Of a stretch of 64,000 nucleotides of DNA, positions 48,080 to 60,810 are shown piece by piece. The stretch's first letter is position 1, and each line of letters begins with the position of its first letter. The stretch spans positions 13,949,001 to 14,013,000 of the forward strand of contig JAPTOF010000006.1 in NCBI GenBank assembly GCA_028554755.1, written 5' to 3'. Both the position numbers and the translations under genes were made by a program. Source of the stretch: Cordia subcordata. Taxonomy: Eukaryota; Streptophyta; Magnoliopsida; Boraginales; Cordiaceae. The notes beneath the pieces were generated by a model, which was not told the DNA's origin, did not search any database, and was given only the letters and a program-made list of their open reading frames with translations.

Positions 48080-49930
48080 CACAAATTATACAATGGTCCC
48101 TCACCTGGTGTTCCTTCATTAGATATCATGCTCATTTACGTTTAAAACAAAAACAAAAATAAAATAGCTTAGTGGAAAACACGTTTCTCTCTCTCCTCTC
48201 ATTTCTCTCTCTTTGTTCTTCCTTCTCCTCATTTTTCTCTTCTTCTCTTCTTCTCTTCACTGGTGACACCAACGGTCATTTTACGCCAGATAAAAACCAC
48301 CATAAAATTCATCTTTCTTCGCTGATCATAACGATGTGCATCATGTTCAAGAAAACCTTCTAGGTATCGATCCACCATTAAAGCCCATTGTTTTCTTTCT
48401 CATGCCGGCAAAGATTTCAGCATTATTTCGCCACGACGCAACTACCAATTTCTTCCTCTCTTTGTTGCAATTCTAACGTACCTCCCACGCAATATTTGGA
48501 CATTCTAAGATCAATCTGCCATTAAAGTCCACCTTCACCTTCAAGTATGCATGATGAATAAATATTTGATGTATATATGAAAGTTAGTGAACAAATAGTT
48601 GTGGGATAATGAATAAATATTTGATGTATATATGAAATTTAGTGAACAAATAATTGTGGAAAAGTGAACAAATATTTGACGTATTTGTGTTTGTTTACGT
48701 GTGTAAGAGAGTGGTGAACAAGTATACGTAGAATGGTGAACAAATATAAATGGAGTGGTGAACAAATATATGTAAACTAATAAACAAATAAACATTTTTG
48801 TATTTGTGTGTCTGTATATAAGAACAGTAAACAAATAGTTGTGGGGTAATGAACAAATATTTGATACATATATGACAGTCAGTGAATAAATAGTTATGGG
48901 TTAATGAATAAATAATTGTCGGTAAGGGTGTTTATTAGGGAATCCCTACCCTAATCAACATTTTTTTCCCCGAAATAAATTTTGGGGAAAGACTTTTGTT
49001 CCGGTTCTCGCCCTAATTCACCAATGGAGAACACTATTTGGGGAAATAGTGAATGGGGAAAAACAAACGGGTATTGAAGAATCCCTTAATAAAATACATA
49101 TCAAACCATCATAAATCCAAACCAAAAAACAAAAATAAAATACATACCAAACTATCACAAAATTCAAAGTTTTTTTTTTTTTTTGTGGTCATAAAAGATA
49201 ATTACCATTACCACAAATATCAAGTAGGAGTTAAGTTCAACTGGGCATAACATCAAACGAAAAGAAGGCACTAGAAAAGCCTCCTCAGCAACAATACATT
49301 ACAGATTACACATGACATTGACATACCGTATGGCTTAAGAAATTGGTAGTACCTTGAATCGTGATGGTGAGCAGAGTCGCGACTCGTGCTAAGCAAATGC
49401 GCCTTCTATTTGAGTCTTCTTCAGTTCTTTTTTGTCTCTTAGAGAATGGTGAGTAGAGTTGAAGGACGAACAGGGAAGAGGTGCCAAAGAGCCGAAACAA
49501 CAAAGAGGAAAATGTGTATTTGATCTGGGAACGGTCGAATGGGAACCTTAATGGAGTAATGGAGAATTGGAAATAGGCAAATAGCTTATTTCTAAAAAAA
49601 ATGTAAGATATATATCTACATATATATATATATATAGATATATATAGATATAATTAAACAAAAGAATTTCGGGTTTTGATTATTCCCCAAATAAAAAAAT
49701 TTGTACCGTTTCCCAACCTGATCCCTCAATCTTTTTCCCCATCCCCAATAACTTTTCCCCTTTCCCCATTTCTCCAACCCTAATTTCCCTGAACTCGAAA
49801 TTTCGGGTTGGTAATCGAATTTCCTTGAACAATGTGCAACCCTAGTTCTGGGGTAATAAACAAATATTTAGTGAACAAATAGTTGTGAGGTAATGAACAA
49901 ATAGTTGTAGAGTAGTAAACAAACATATAA
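48080..49930 (+). mobile_element. Repeat family A, copy 3, split by an insertion
   Basis: The left part (48080-48922) has the ACAAATTATACAATGGTCC end, a TC-rich block (48185-48260), the conserved middle and ACAAATAG modules. After the inserted element at 48923-49844, the module array resumes (49853-49925: AATAAACAAATATTTAGTGA). It is non-coding. Confidence 0.65.
48923..49844. mobile_element. hAT-like non-autonomous element nested in family A copy 3
   Basis: The left end TAAGGGTGTTTATTAGGG and the reverse complement of the right end, TAGGGTTGCACATTG, are similar. Flanks ATTGTCGG (48915-48922) and GTTCTGGG (49845-49852) agree at five of eight positions, and both resemble the uninterrupted array word GTTGTGGG. 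The subterminal parts are rich in GGGGAAA/TTTCCCC words. No transposase is seen. Confidence 0.55.
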
Positions 49931-51853
49931 TGTTGTGTCTTCTATTTCTCCACATCCTTAACCAAAAAGAAGTGGGATTCAAGAATCCCTTATAACCCAT
50001 TTCCCTCCTCACATTCCTCTCTAATATAAGAGGGAATGTCATTCCCCCCCCCCCCACCTCCTATAAGTTTTTTGCTTAAATCCCAAAGTCCCCATGAAGT
50101 TTTAGTTTTACCTATTTTCTTCCATGGCATCAAGTTATGCCAAACAATGTCTTATATTAATGACATTTTGCTATTTTATCTTTTTTATTTGTTAATTAAT
50201 TTTGCTTTATTGCTACTAATTTTATTTTTATATTATTTTTAAATGTTAGCTTATTGTAGTAAAATCATTATTTTGTTTCAATTTTATAAGTGTATCTGTA
50301 TTTGCCAAAAAAAAAAAAAAGAGATAGAGTTCAATCTAGATTTAATATTAATTTAATTTCACGTATGTTTGCTTGGAAAGTCTCCCTTATGGTTGCACAT
50401 TCTTGGCTACAGCTTCGACCAAACCTTGACCTTGCAACGAGGAGATCTGATCTCCTTGCAATGTCTATGCAGCCTCCGAGCTCTTTTACACAAATTCACA
50501 ATGAAGGGTTCTTTTTTTGGCCCTAAATTCGGTTGAGGAACTTGTACCACAATGGGTCATAGATTTTTCAATTATAAATAATCAACTTGTATGCATACTC
50601 AAGCGCCAATTGAATAACCACAATTGGAAAAGAAAGCCAAAACATATAAATTGAGAAACAAGTGTTCCACTTGCTCGATTTCTTAATATCGTGCAAACAA
50701 AATAAATAGCTGATGATAACAACTCTATTTGAATACAAAAATCTGACTCATGAAATCAATGATATGGTGATGCCGTATTTAAGCTAACTATATTAAGGCT
50801 ATGCTAGGCTAAATTATATTATCACTAGACTAAGTTAAGGAGAGTTATACAAGATAATAAGAATTGGTGGTTGTGGGATCCTTAAACCCTGAGTGTTGCA
50901 CCGCTTTTATTCCTTAGCCCTCTAGAAAATCTCAATGGATTAGCTCATCGAAGTCATATCGACTAGATAGGGTTTGTGCTTGATTTGGTGTTGATTTTCT
51001 CTCCAAATTATTTAGAAGTTGTTAGCAGATCTTTCACATGTGCATTAAACTTTTTTGACCTGATCTTTCTCCTCCAGTGCCACATGTGTCGCACTTGCTC
51101 CTTTATTTTTGTGGCCGTAAGTAGGCCTTATTACTCTTATAGTTGCAATTGGCCTCCTTCTCTTTGGCCATTCTAGGTTACTAAATGCGAATTTTAGGTG
51201 TCATCAACATACAATACACATTCTATAAAGTAAAATACTTTTTATTTTTTATGTTCTTAAAAGTTATGTCATTTCAAAATATATGCATTAATTTAAGTAG
51301 ATTGGATCCTATTTAAAATATATATGAATATATTGGAAAAAGTAAACTTTAAATGGAATTTAATTTTTTCTCTTTAATCTCGTGGGTAAGAAAAAAAATT
51401 TCAATAGACTAATTTTCATATTTTGTCATATTTTGAAATTAAAATCTTTTGATTTTTTTTTATAATTTTAGATTTTTGTTGAATAATCTTATTAAATTAT
51501 TTTATCTACTTTTTTACTTAAATGAATAAATAGATAAGAAATAAAAAAGTAAAAAAGAGCCTATTGTTAACATAAATTTTATGAATAAATTATTTTAATT
51601 ATTTTTGTATATTTTGAAATTAAAACTTTTATACTATGCAAATTAATTGTAGAATTTTTGTTGGACAATTCTATCAAATTATGTTATTTTATTATAATAA
51701 ATAAATACAAAATAATTTTCAATGTAAGGTTTTGTTTAATAAAATGTAATATTTTGGGAGAATATAGATAAAACTAAATTCTAAGAGTTTGAAATTTAAG
51801 CTAAAACTCATGGGAAAAAATGACATTTATCCTTTAATACAAATAGGGGAGTG
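49931..51853. other. Intergenic DNA, nothing recognised
   Basis: No gene. Moderate-GC patches at 50370-50530 and 50870-51180 may be repeat fragments. The rest is AT-rich. A C-run lies at 50045-50056. Confidence 0.4.
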
Positions 51854-52788
51854 TATATCATGCTCCTATGAAGCAACATGCAACTACTATGTGAGAATAG
51901 TATGCGCTACTGTTCATGCAATGTAAAATTAAGAAAATATTTTTATTATATCACCCCTCACCACCTAGCATTTATTTGTTCACTAAATTTCATACATCAA
52001 ATATTTGTTACCATCCCACATATATTTGTTTACCACTCAACATATATTTGTTCACCATTCTCACGCACAACAAAAACACACAAATACAAACCTATATATT
52101 TGTTCACAATTTCACATTTATTTGGTCACCACTTCATATATAGTTGTTCATCACTTTTATGTACACAAGCATAAACACATATTTATTATTTATTAGTCCA
52201 CTCTATTTGTTCAAAAAACACCCATAAACACACTTGCATAAACACACAGATACACCTACATACTCATACGCTTGAAGATGAAGGCGAGCTTTAATGACGG
52301 ATGGAGCTTAGAGCATTGAAACACTGCATGGGAGGTACGGTTAGAATCAGGACTAGGAGAGGAAGAGATAGGTGGTTGCGGAGCTGCGAGAAAATGATCG
52401 ATGTTGGGGCAACATTGGAGAATACAAAACACACCGTTGGAAGCCTAAAGGCATAAGGAAGCTGTTGGTGCTCTTTGCGCGGTGTGGGCTGCCGAATTTG
52501 ATGCCAGAGTTTGTTTATAGGTTGTGGAACGGCAAGATGGTGGTGGACAGTGGTTGTTGTTGGAAACGCTGACTAAATAGGATGGCGGTGGTTAGTGCAT
52601 AATGACGGTCGTGTTGGTGGTGATCGATCAACGATCGAGTGGTTAGCTCATCGACTAGAAACGGCTCAGGTCATATGGATATGCTCTTGTGTATACGTGA
52701 ATGTGTTTACGTGTTTGACTTAACGCTTCAAATTTCCCTTTCTTTCAACTAGGCGTGTAATTTCCATGCGTCTGCAGGAGCATGATAT
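51854..52788 (-). mobile_element. Repeat family A, copy 4
   Basis: Read on -, it has the conserved middle section (about 52270-52400) and the ATTTGTTCAC module array (51965-52150), with the end block TACTGTTCATGCAAT near 51908. Here the termini form a short inverted repeat: TATATCATGCTCCTATG on the left and, in reverse complement, AATATCATGCTCCTGCAG on the right. The right half has diverged from the other copies. It ends about 560 bp before the SurE-like start codon. Confidence 0.6.
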
Positions 52789-53028
52789 TCTACGGGTGCA
52801 CAATGCTGCAGGTATATCTTATAATTTGCAATACAAACAGCGTAAAAGAAAAATTTTGCAAAAAAAAAGAAAAGAAAAGAACGTATCCTAAGGGTGACAA
52901 CGCGCTAAGCGATGCGAGTAGGAGTAAGTTAACAATGGACACCACTTATTCCACATTTCTTCATCACCATTCACAACGCGCACGCGCACACACAGAGTCT
53001 CATATTACATAACATATAAATCGCCATT

Positions 53029-53068
<40 letters not shown>
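53029..53068. repeat. (TC)n tract upstream of the SurE-like gene
   Basis: An almost pure TC run about 280 bp before the ATG, probably in the core promoter or leader. Pyrimidine tracts are common there in plant genes. Confidence 0.8.
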
Positions 53069-53348
53069 GGCAAACATCGCCGTTGGAAACGGTCTACCTA
53101 TTCTAACCAAAAATTTCACCCCTTTATTACCCTCCTTTTTCTCTCTAGGGTTTTCTACTTCACTTCCTTCATCATCTTCATCATCACGCACTTTTTTTCA
53201 CATACCCAAAAGGCAAAACACCCTTAATAAAAAACTTTAAAAAAAAATAAAATAAAAATCCCTATTTTATTCTGAATAAAAAGCTAAAGAAAAAAGAATC
53301 CAATCAAGGACGAAAACGACGTCGTTTTAGTCGCCGAAGGAGGAGAAA

Positions 53349-56300
53349 ATGTTGCCGGCGGGGCTGGTTTCGAATCTGCAACAGGTTTTGCAAAACAGGA
53401 AGCAAGGTGGTGAGGAAAATGGGGACCACCAATACCAATTGTCTAATAGTAATGATGACTCCTCGGTTCCTAATGCCGCCGCCGCCGCCGCCGCCGTCGC
53501 AGCGGAGCCGGATAGCTCGAAGCCAGTTGTGTTGGTGACGAATTGTGATGGGATTGAGTCGCCTGGGCTTACTTGTCTGGTCGAAGCTCTTGTCAGTCAA
53601 GGCCTCTACAACGTCCACGTCTGCGCTCCCCAATCGTATGCCCCCTTTCTTCTCTCTCTCTCTCTCTCTGTATATATATATATATATATATGGTGATGGT
53701 GGGCTAGTTTAATTGCTATTTGTGTTTTTTGATATATGTTATAATTTGTGCATTTCTCTATGTATTTATGTTTGATAAGTTTATGTGTAAGTTAATATGT
53801 ATCTTTTTTGATGTTTGCTATTTTGGTTTTTTGATATATTTTTAAATTTGTGCATTTCTACATGTATTTATGTTTGATAAGATCATATGTAAGTTAATAT
53901 GTATCTTTTTTGATGTTTGCTATTTTGGTTTTTTGATATATGTTTTAATTTGTGCATTTCTACGTGTATTTCTGTTTGATAAGATCATATGTAAGTTAAT
54001 GTGTATCTTTTTTGATGTTTGCTATTTTGGTTTTTGCATGTATGTTATAAAGTGTGCATATCTATATGTATTTATGTTTGATAAGATCATATGTAAGTTA
54101 ATGTGGATTTGTTTTATGTTTGCTTGATGTATGGAAAGATTATATTATAGTCATTTTATGTTTAGAAGTATGCATTCTTATGTTGTTATGTGGCTTATAG
54201 TTTGCACTTTCTGGATTTCCTTAATGTGGGGTTGTTTGATTTGTGTTTATGTTTATGTTTAGAAGTATGCTTTTTGTGGTGTATGTGGCTGATACTTTGT
54301 AAATTAGAACTTTATAATGTTGGTTTGTCTGGTGTTTGCTATGTTGGGTGCTTGACGCATTTCTTGATGTAAAGGATGGTTATCTATGCCTATTTTTTGT
54401 GTATAAGTATCTTATTTTATGCTGATGTGGCTGATATTTTATAGATTTTGCATTCTTATAGAAAGGGGTCTTTTCTTTCTTATTTATCTTTTGCTATTTT
54501 TGGTTGTTTGATGTATGGTAAGATTGGGATTGATATATGTTTTTATAAGCATGGTAATCTGTTTTAGCCAGGTGGGAATCTTTTTCCCTGTTTTAGCTAA
54601 TTTGTTGAGTTTTCTGGGGTTCTTTTCTAGGGATAAATCTGCGTCCGGTCACTCTGTGACAGTTGCAGAAACTGTGGCAGCAACTCCCTTAGATATTAAT
54701 GGTGCCACTGCCTATGAAATTTCTGGTACGATTCCATTGTTGCTCCTGTGTATCTTGTTATTCTCATTTTGTTGCTTATATTGCTGTGAGTAGTTGATGT
54801 TTGCACATGCAATTGTGCAACTGATGGAAGGTTAATGCTGTGTGAAGCTTGATCTATTTGCTTAATTGCTATAAGTTCGTCCAAATTTGGTGCATTTACA
54901 CTTGCCTTTAATAGTATATGGTGTCTCTGTTGCATATGATTTTAGGGACTCCTGTCGATTGTGTGTCCTTGGCATTATCTGGTGCTCTGTTTTCTTGGTC
55001 AAAGCCTTTGTTGGTATGCTTTATACTCTTTTATCAATTGGTTTATGGTGGTTTATTTTTTGCTGTTGTCTGAGATTTGGCTCTTCTTTTATGTGTATAT
55101 AGGTGATAAGTGGAATCAACCGCAGTTCAAGTTGTGGCCATCACATGTAAGTAATTCATTTTATCCTTTTAACATCCTAAACTGATTCATCTTCCTGCCA
55201 CGTATGCCCCTGTTCTGTTTTTGGTGAATTTCTGTCCTTGTACTGGTTGTGCCTGTCAAGGTTCTGTTTCATCCTTCTCTTGTTTTGAAGTTTTGAAATC
55301 TGCCTTCAAAAGATCAATTCAATCACTTGTCAATTTTTGGCAATCTCCAGGTTCTACTCTGGTGCTGTAGCTGGGGCAAGAGAGGCATTGATTAATGGTG
55401 TACCATCTCTGTCAATATCATTGAATTGGTGTGTTTGCTGTCTGTACCGCTAGTTAGTAATAATTGTTCACTTTTGAATGCAATACCAATGCCTTATAAT
55501 TTATTTTAGGAAGAAAGATGAAAGTCAGGAAAGTCATTTCAAGGATGCTGTCACTGTATGCTTACTGCTTATAAGTGCAGCAATTAGAGACATACGGAAG
55601 GGGGTTTTCCCCAAAAGATGCTTTCTGAATATAGGAGTTCCACAATCTCCTTTGACAAACAAGGTTTACTCTTGTACTAAATCCTTTTTGTTTTTTGTGT
55701 TCAGGCCTCTGAACCCTACTTTTTCTTTGAAATCATTTTTCTCTTTTATGCAATTCAGATTGGGCCTTTCCATTAGTATTTCTGTTTATTTTGTTTTTAT
55801 TGTTTATTCAACAGGGATTCAAATTAACCAGGCAAAGCATTTGGAGATCCAGACTTAGTTGGCAAGCTCTTTCAGCAACTAGAAATCCAGCTGCTCGCTA
55901 TATGTCCAATCAGCAAAGCCTGGGAATGCAGCTTGCTCAACTCGGAAGAGATGCCTCTGCTGCAGTAAGTTGCATTTTGTATAATTATTCTTTCGGTGGT
56001 ATTTATTCTTGGGGGTTGTGGCCTCAGGGTCAGACTCCTTGTATCATATCCTAATCCTCAATCCTCTCACTTGTCTCAGGGTGCTGCTCGCCGGTTGGCA
56101 ACACAAAAAAAGAACATAGAAATTGTTGAATCAACTGGTGCTGCTGGAAAATCTGACCCAGACCGGAAAATGAAGTACTTCAGGCTGGAGGTATGGTATG
56201 TCCTTTTGTTGCATTGGAGACAAATGTAGAAGTTATTATCAGCTTCACACCAGTGATTCCTGTGGCTATTACTTGCGCACATAAGCCGAGAGATACTGTG

Positions 56301-57918
56301 ACGTTTGGAATAATTGCCCTACTTTACACTAATTTCCTCAATGTTTATGATTGTGCTGCTTGCCTGTGTAATCTACACCTTGGTTATCATGTTGACCCTT
56401 GGATCAATCAATTCATTTAGGAAAGTAATACCTGTTATACCTTTATGCATGTCTTCTAATCTCAAGAACTAGTCAACCGAATCCACTTATGCGTGCATGC
56501 ACATGCAACTCCATTTTTTTTTTTTTTTTTGGAGAAATACATGCAATCCCTATTATTCTATATCAGTATGCTAATTCAAGAGATTTAGTCTGGACACTAG
56601 TTTATTATGTTAAATATTAATTGGTGATGATGGGTAGCGATGAGTGAGAGAGAGGTAGAAGTTTTGCCACTGAGAGGAGAAGACTCAGTGGGTCGGTGCT
56701 TGTCTTAGTGATGCTGGATGGCTTGGATTAAGTAAAGAAGAATTGAAGGTTATGCATCATTGGACAGTTCACTATGTAACTCCTGATTGCATACGAGGGA
56801 TGAACAAGATGAATATATGCAGGGCAAATTCATCCATGCCTGAATTGAATGTTACAGTTTGATCTGGCATGTGGTTTTATGAGATAGTTGAGAATGAAAA
56901 TACAATATGTAAGGTTTTTCGCTTTCAAAGTAGGGCCGTAAGGCCCACAACGTACATATTTTATTTGGAAGATAGAAAGTGGAAGAAAATTGGGCCTGTA
57001 GAAGTATTTTGGCAATAATTTGGAACACCCAAAAGACGAATTATGACATTTAATTTGGGATGAACAAGGAGAGAATGGGAGGGAGGGAGGTTTTATGTGT
57101 TACTTGAACTACTCATGTTGTTGGAAATATGATGTTGCATATGCAAGAGGAAGGAATATCCCCGTACATACATCAAAATATGTTACTATTGTGCAAGTGT
57201 ATGCAGATACTCATTGAAGTCAGAGAAGATAGAGAAACAAGGACTGAATTTTTAACTCTAGTGATAATATGTGAGACTATTATCATGTGCTAACGTTTAA
57301 ATTCATTCATCTTTCTTTTTGGTTTAGGTTGCTACTACTGCCCCGGCTTGTAGTGTCTTCCACTTGCCAATACCAATTTTGAATGAGTTTCTATATTCTT
57401 TTGCCTTTAAACTATTTTGTGTCTTCCGTTTGTGAATGACTTGATTACTGTTGCTATTTCAGTTGCTAGACAAAGAGCAGGAGCAAGAGGATGAGGATCT
57501 CGATTTCAGAGCACTTGAAAATGGCTTTGTAAGTCTCTGCTCCTAAGTCTTTGTGAATTTTCCATACCACATGGAGATTGAGATGATTTGCATTGGCATA
57601 TGGGTCACTCTGTTTTAAGCGAGGGAAGATTGACATCTTGTGCTGGATGTATTTTTGATGTTATCTGCCTTACTTGGAACACTTAAATTGCTTCGTTGTT
57701 AAGAGTTAGTATTTGTTCATTGAAAATCTTTATTCTAGTAAAACAAGCTTCCTTTTATTTGGCTATTGGAGTGCCTGGACTTCTCTTAATTGCTTGATAC
57801 TTTGTGCATCGTTGAACAGGTTTCAATCACACCAGTAACTCTTTCAACACAAGTAGCTTCAGATATTCAAGAAGCTGCTTCAGAATGGATATCTGCTGCA
57901 CTGAAAGTGGAACAATGA
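53349..57918 (+). CDS. SurE-like phosphatase/5'-nucleotidase
   Basis: A member of the SurE (survival protein E) acid phosphatase/nucleotidase family, 383 residues. Exons: 53349-53635, 54631-54725, 54946-55013, 55103-55146, 55351-55428, 55510-55663, 55815-55964, 56080-56190, 57463-57528, 57820-57918. The sum is 1152 nt, in frame. Residues 1-57 are low complexity, including an Ala run coded by GCC repeats. The domain starts at VVLVTNCDGIESPG (60-73). The SGHS motif (serine loop) and the SGIN...YSGAVAGAREA motif (Asn loop) follow. In bacterial SurE the first motif is NDDG and both Asp bind metal; here the first Asp position is Cys66, and D67 is kept. Length and motifs fit the longer of the plant SurE forms. 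Substrate and location are not shown by the sequence. Confidence 0.92.
53656..53690. repeat. (TC)n(TA)n microsatellite in SurE intron 1
   Basis: A TC run followed by a TA run starts about 20 bp after the exon 1 donor. Confidence 0.9.
53714..54121. repeat. Minisatellite, four units of 102 bp, in SurE intron 1
   Basis: Units begin with TGCTATTT at 53714, 53816, 53918 and 54020, the last being about 101 bp. Each contains TTTGTGCATTTCTAY, GTTTGATAAGATCATATG and ATCTTTTTTGATGTT. Because 102 is a multiple of three, the tract gives a repetitive open frame, which is not a gene. Confidence 0.9.
56191..57462. other. Intron 8 of the SurE-like gene
   Basis: A 1.27-kb intron with a poly-T tract (about 56515-56530). 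No separate gene or recognisable transposon is seen. Confidence 0.6.
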
Positions 57919-59474
57919 AGATATTTCCAGACAACACGAAGGAAATTGGTTTTTGTACATTTCAAAATGTCCTTCGTAATTATCTGTGCTACTCTGTGCC
58001 AATTATGTGCCTTATTTGTGATTTCCCCCCTTTTCTTCTCCTAATCAGTTTGAAGTCCTTAAGGTTAGTATATGTGATGGGGAACAAATACTTCCCCTAT
58101 TGATTTAAATTGTTGCATTTTGTAAAAAAAGTTGGTTTTCTTACTTTTTCCTTTATTACTGACGTAGGTTGGTTTTATTCTTTTCTGTTTCTGCTTTCTG
58201 AAATGTTGTTGGGGCAAAGGTTTGATGGTTGGTTTGGTGTGTTCCATCATGTAGCTGGAATTGGTCAAAAATATGTGCTTGACTACTACTACAGTCAATT
58301 TTTTTCAATGAATTTATTTGTATGTAGTAGCATTACCAGGTTTTGTTTTCTGTTCTAATTCTTCAAGTTGTCACTGTGCTCTATGCTGATCTGTCCAGAA
58401 ATAAATGTTTATTAAGGGTCGAAGGTGGGTCGCCACCATGCCTTTGTCGATGTTTTCTTTTTCACCCCGCACCTCTGACCCAACCCTCCTGACCCGAATG
58501 AGATTCTAATCTAGGTAGGATATCACTCCTAAACTGTGTAGGAATCTTGATTTATGATGAATGTGTGCTTCCAGTTTGAAGATTTTGTTGTTGGTATGAT
58601 ATTTATGTATACGTGGTTTCAGAGCTGTTGTGGGACAAGCCAAATTATCGGAACTTATTATATATGGCCTACCCAAAAATTGTCGCTTTTATCATTGATA
58701 GTCTCTGAGCTAATTCATTAGCCTTACAATTGTCAATAGAAATTTCAATTATTCATCATTAAGTTTCTTCTTGTATTAGCCTAGTTTCAGTTATTCATGT
58801 TTTAAGTTTCTTTTATTCTTTGCCTAGTTTGGAAACTTTGCCTCGGTTCGATGACAATTTCTGAACGAACATTTTTTTTTCTTCTAATTATAAAAGAGTT
58901 GTTCATGGTAAAGGACGACAATGTTTTGACCGCTGTTTGTTTACTGTTAATAAATATTATGTTTCTAATTTCAAAAATAAATATTATGTTTCATTCTGTG
59001 AATTAGCTTCCTATTATTCCATCTTTTACTCCCTTTACCCCCAATTTTACACGCACACATTCGTAAATGCATGTATATTGATGTCTTTTCGTTGATAACC
59101 TTACGTGTGTATGCATATAGGTATGCATGCGCATATATATATATACACACACACACGTATATATAAAGGTATATACATACATATACATATATGTGTGTGT
59201 CTGATCTCTTTTTAGAGTTTCAAATTGTATGTTTGCACTTCTAATTAAGAAACTAATTTTACTATAATTTAATAATATATTATTACTATCATAAATATAT
59301 ATCTTATTATAAATGTATCATCTTATTTAATAACAATTATAATAATCATAAAAATATTAAGGTGTTACGACTTATAAGTTAATTTTATCAAACAAATTTT
59401 ATTGAATCAATTAGATAAAATTTTCATGAATCAACTAGTTAAACAGTTATTAGTTGATAGTTACAACATATTTA
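57919..59474. other. 3' flank of the SurE-like gene and intergenic DNA
   Basis: The first few hundred bases are probably 3' UTR. A patch near 58420-58500 has higher GC but no recognised content. TA/CA dinucleotide repeats lie at about 59130-59200. Confidence 0.5.
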
Positions 59475-59702
59475 GGGCTCATTTGGATTGATTTTTTTAA
59501 AAGTGTTTTTTTAACTTTTTTTAAAAATAGTTTTTTTTAGAAGTTGAAAATTCTGGTTTTTTTAAAAAAAATGTATTTGAATTTTTTTTAAAGTTTCAAC
59601 TTTTCAAGAAGTTAAATTAAATAGTTATTGTAAATTTAATGTAATTTTTTCAAGAAAAAGAAAAAAGTATTTTTTCCTTAAAAAAACCATTCAAATAGGC
59701 CC
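59475..59702. mobile_element. Tourist-like MITE, 228 bp
   Basis: The left end GGGCTCATTTGGATTGATTT pairs with the reverse complement of the right end, GGGCCTATTTGAATGGTTTT. TTA is duplicated at 59472-59474 and 59703-59705. It is the same family as the innermost MITE at 34778-34967. Confidence 0.8.
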
Positions 59703-59705
59703 TTA

Positions 59706-60807
59706 TTATTACATTTAAATGACTGATTATACTCAATCGATCTTTTGTCACGTTTTGAAAGTTAAAATAGCTATATGAGTCCATTGTGCTTTCCTATTTT
59801 GCTTTTTATCCAACAATAAAGTGCGGTTATATATTTTTAAGAGTAATAGCATAAGAAATTGTCTATTCTTACTAAATAGAATAACATCAGATATCTATTT
59901 TTAATTTCGAACAAACTCCTTAGGTAGTTCCCTGTTTTAGGGAGCTCTTAAATTGCTATCTGGCTGGGTTTTTGTTTGCCTAATTGACTCATCCAAATTA
60001 AGAAATAGATACCAATATTAGTACTAATAAATTTTTAAATTTTAAAAAGAAGATATAGTTATCACAAAAGCTTCAAATTAAAAAAATAAAAAACAATATT
60101 AATGTTATCAAGTATCAATTATCAACATAGCCATTAACAATTATAAATGTTAAGAAAAACTTAACAAGGAATGATAACAAGACTAAATCAAGAACTGTTG
60201 TTAGAGAGAAATTGAAATATAACATATTTTCTAAGACTTCTTTTATTAGAGAGAATTAGAATTCCTTAAAAAGAAGGGGGTTATCTATTTCACTTCCTAT
60301 TATAGGAAAAGAAAAATTGAAAAAAAAAAAAGATCTTTTAACGATGGTTAGACTAACATATAAAAATAAATCGAAACTCCAACTTATGAGTATTTCCTTT
60401 CGTCAGACTTCATGAATTTTGTTTGATCGTGGGCACAAGAAAAGAATTCTTTAATTTTAATTGTTATTTGAATAAGATTCTTATATTAAACAAATTCATA
60501 TATTTCGTCACTAAAATATTTGAATTAGCTATTTAGAAAATATAAAATTGCCAAAACAAATTTTTTAGATTTCAAACACAAATTAAATATATATAGGACG
60601 TTAATATTTTTATTAGATCAAATCAAAGAAAATACTAGACATGACATTTAATTGAATGGGAAACTCAATTAATTTTTTTGAAAAATTCAGGCACTATCAA
60701 CAAAACTGATGCATTTATTTTTCAACTTAAAATTAGTGATACCAAAGGACAAATAAAGGAAATAATTTCAGTAGTTTCTTGAATAATAACGAGTGATACA
60801 TATTGGT
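59706..60807. other. AT-rich intergenic DNA
   Basis: No gene or bounded repeat recognised. Confidence 0.5.
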
Positions 60808-60810
60808 ACG

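Noticed and set aside
52372..52572. 66-codon ORF in moderate-GC DNA
   Set aside because: It falls inside family A copy 4, and the aligned copies do not keep the frame open.
53870..54127. 85-codon ORF with internal protein repeats
   Set aside because: Produced by the 102-bp minisatellite inside SurE intron 1; period divisible by three.
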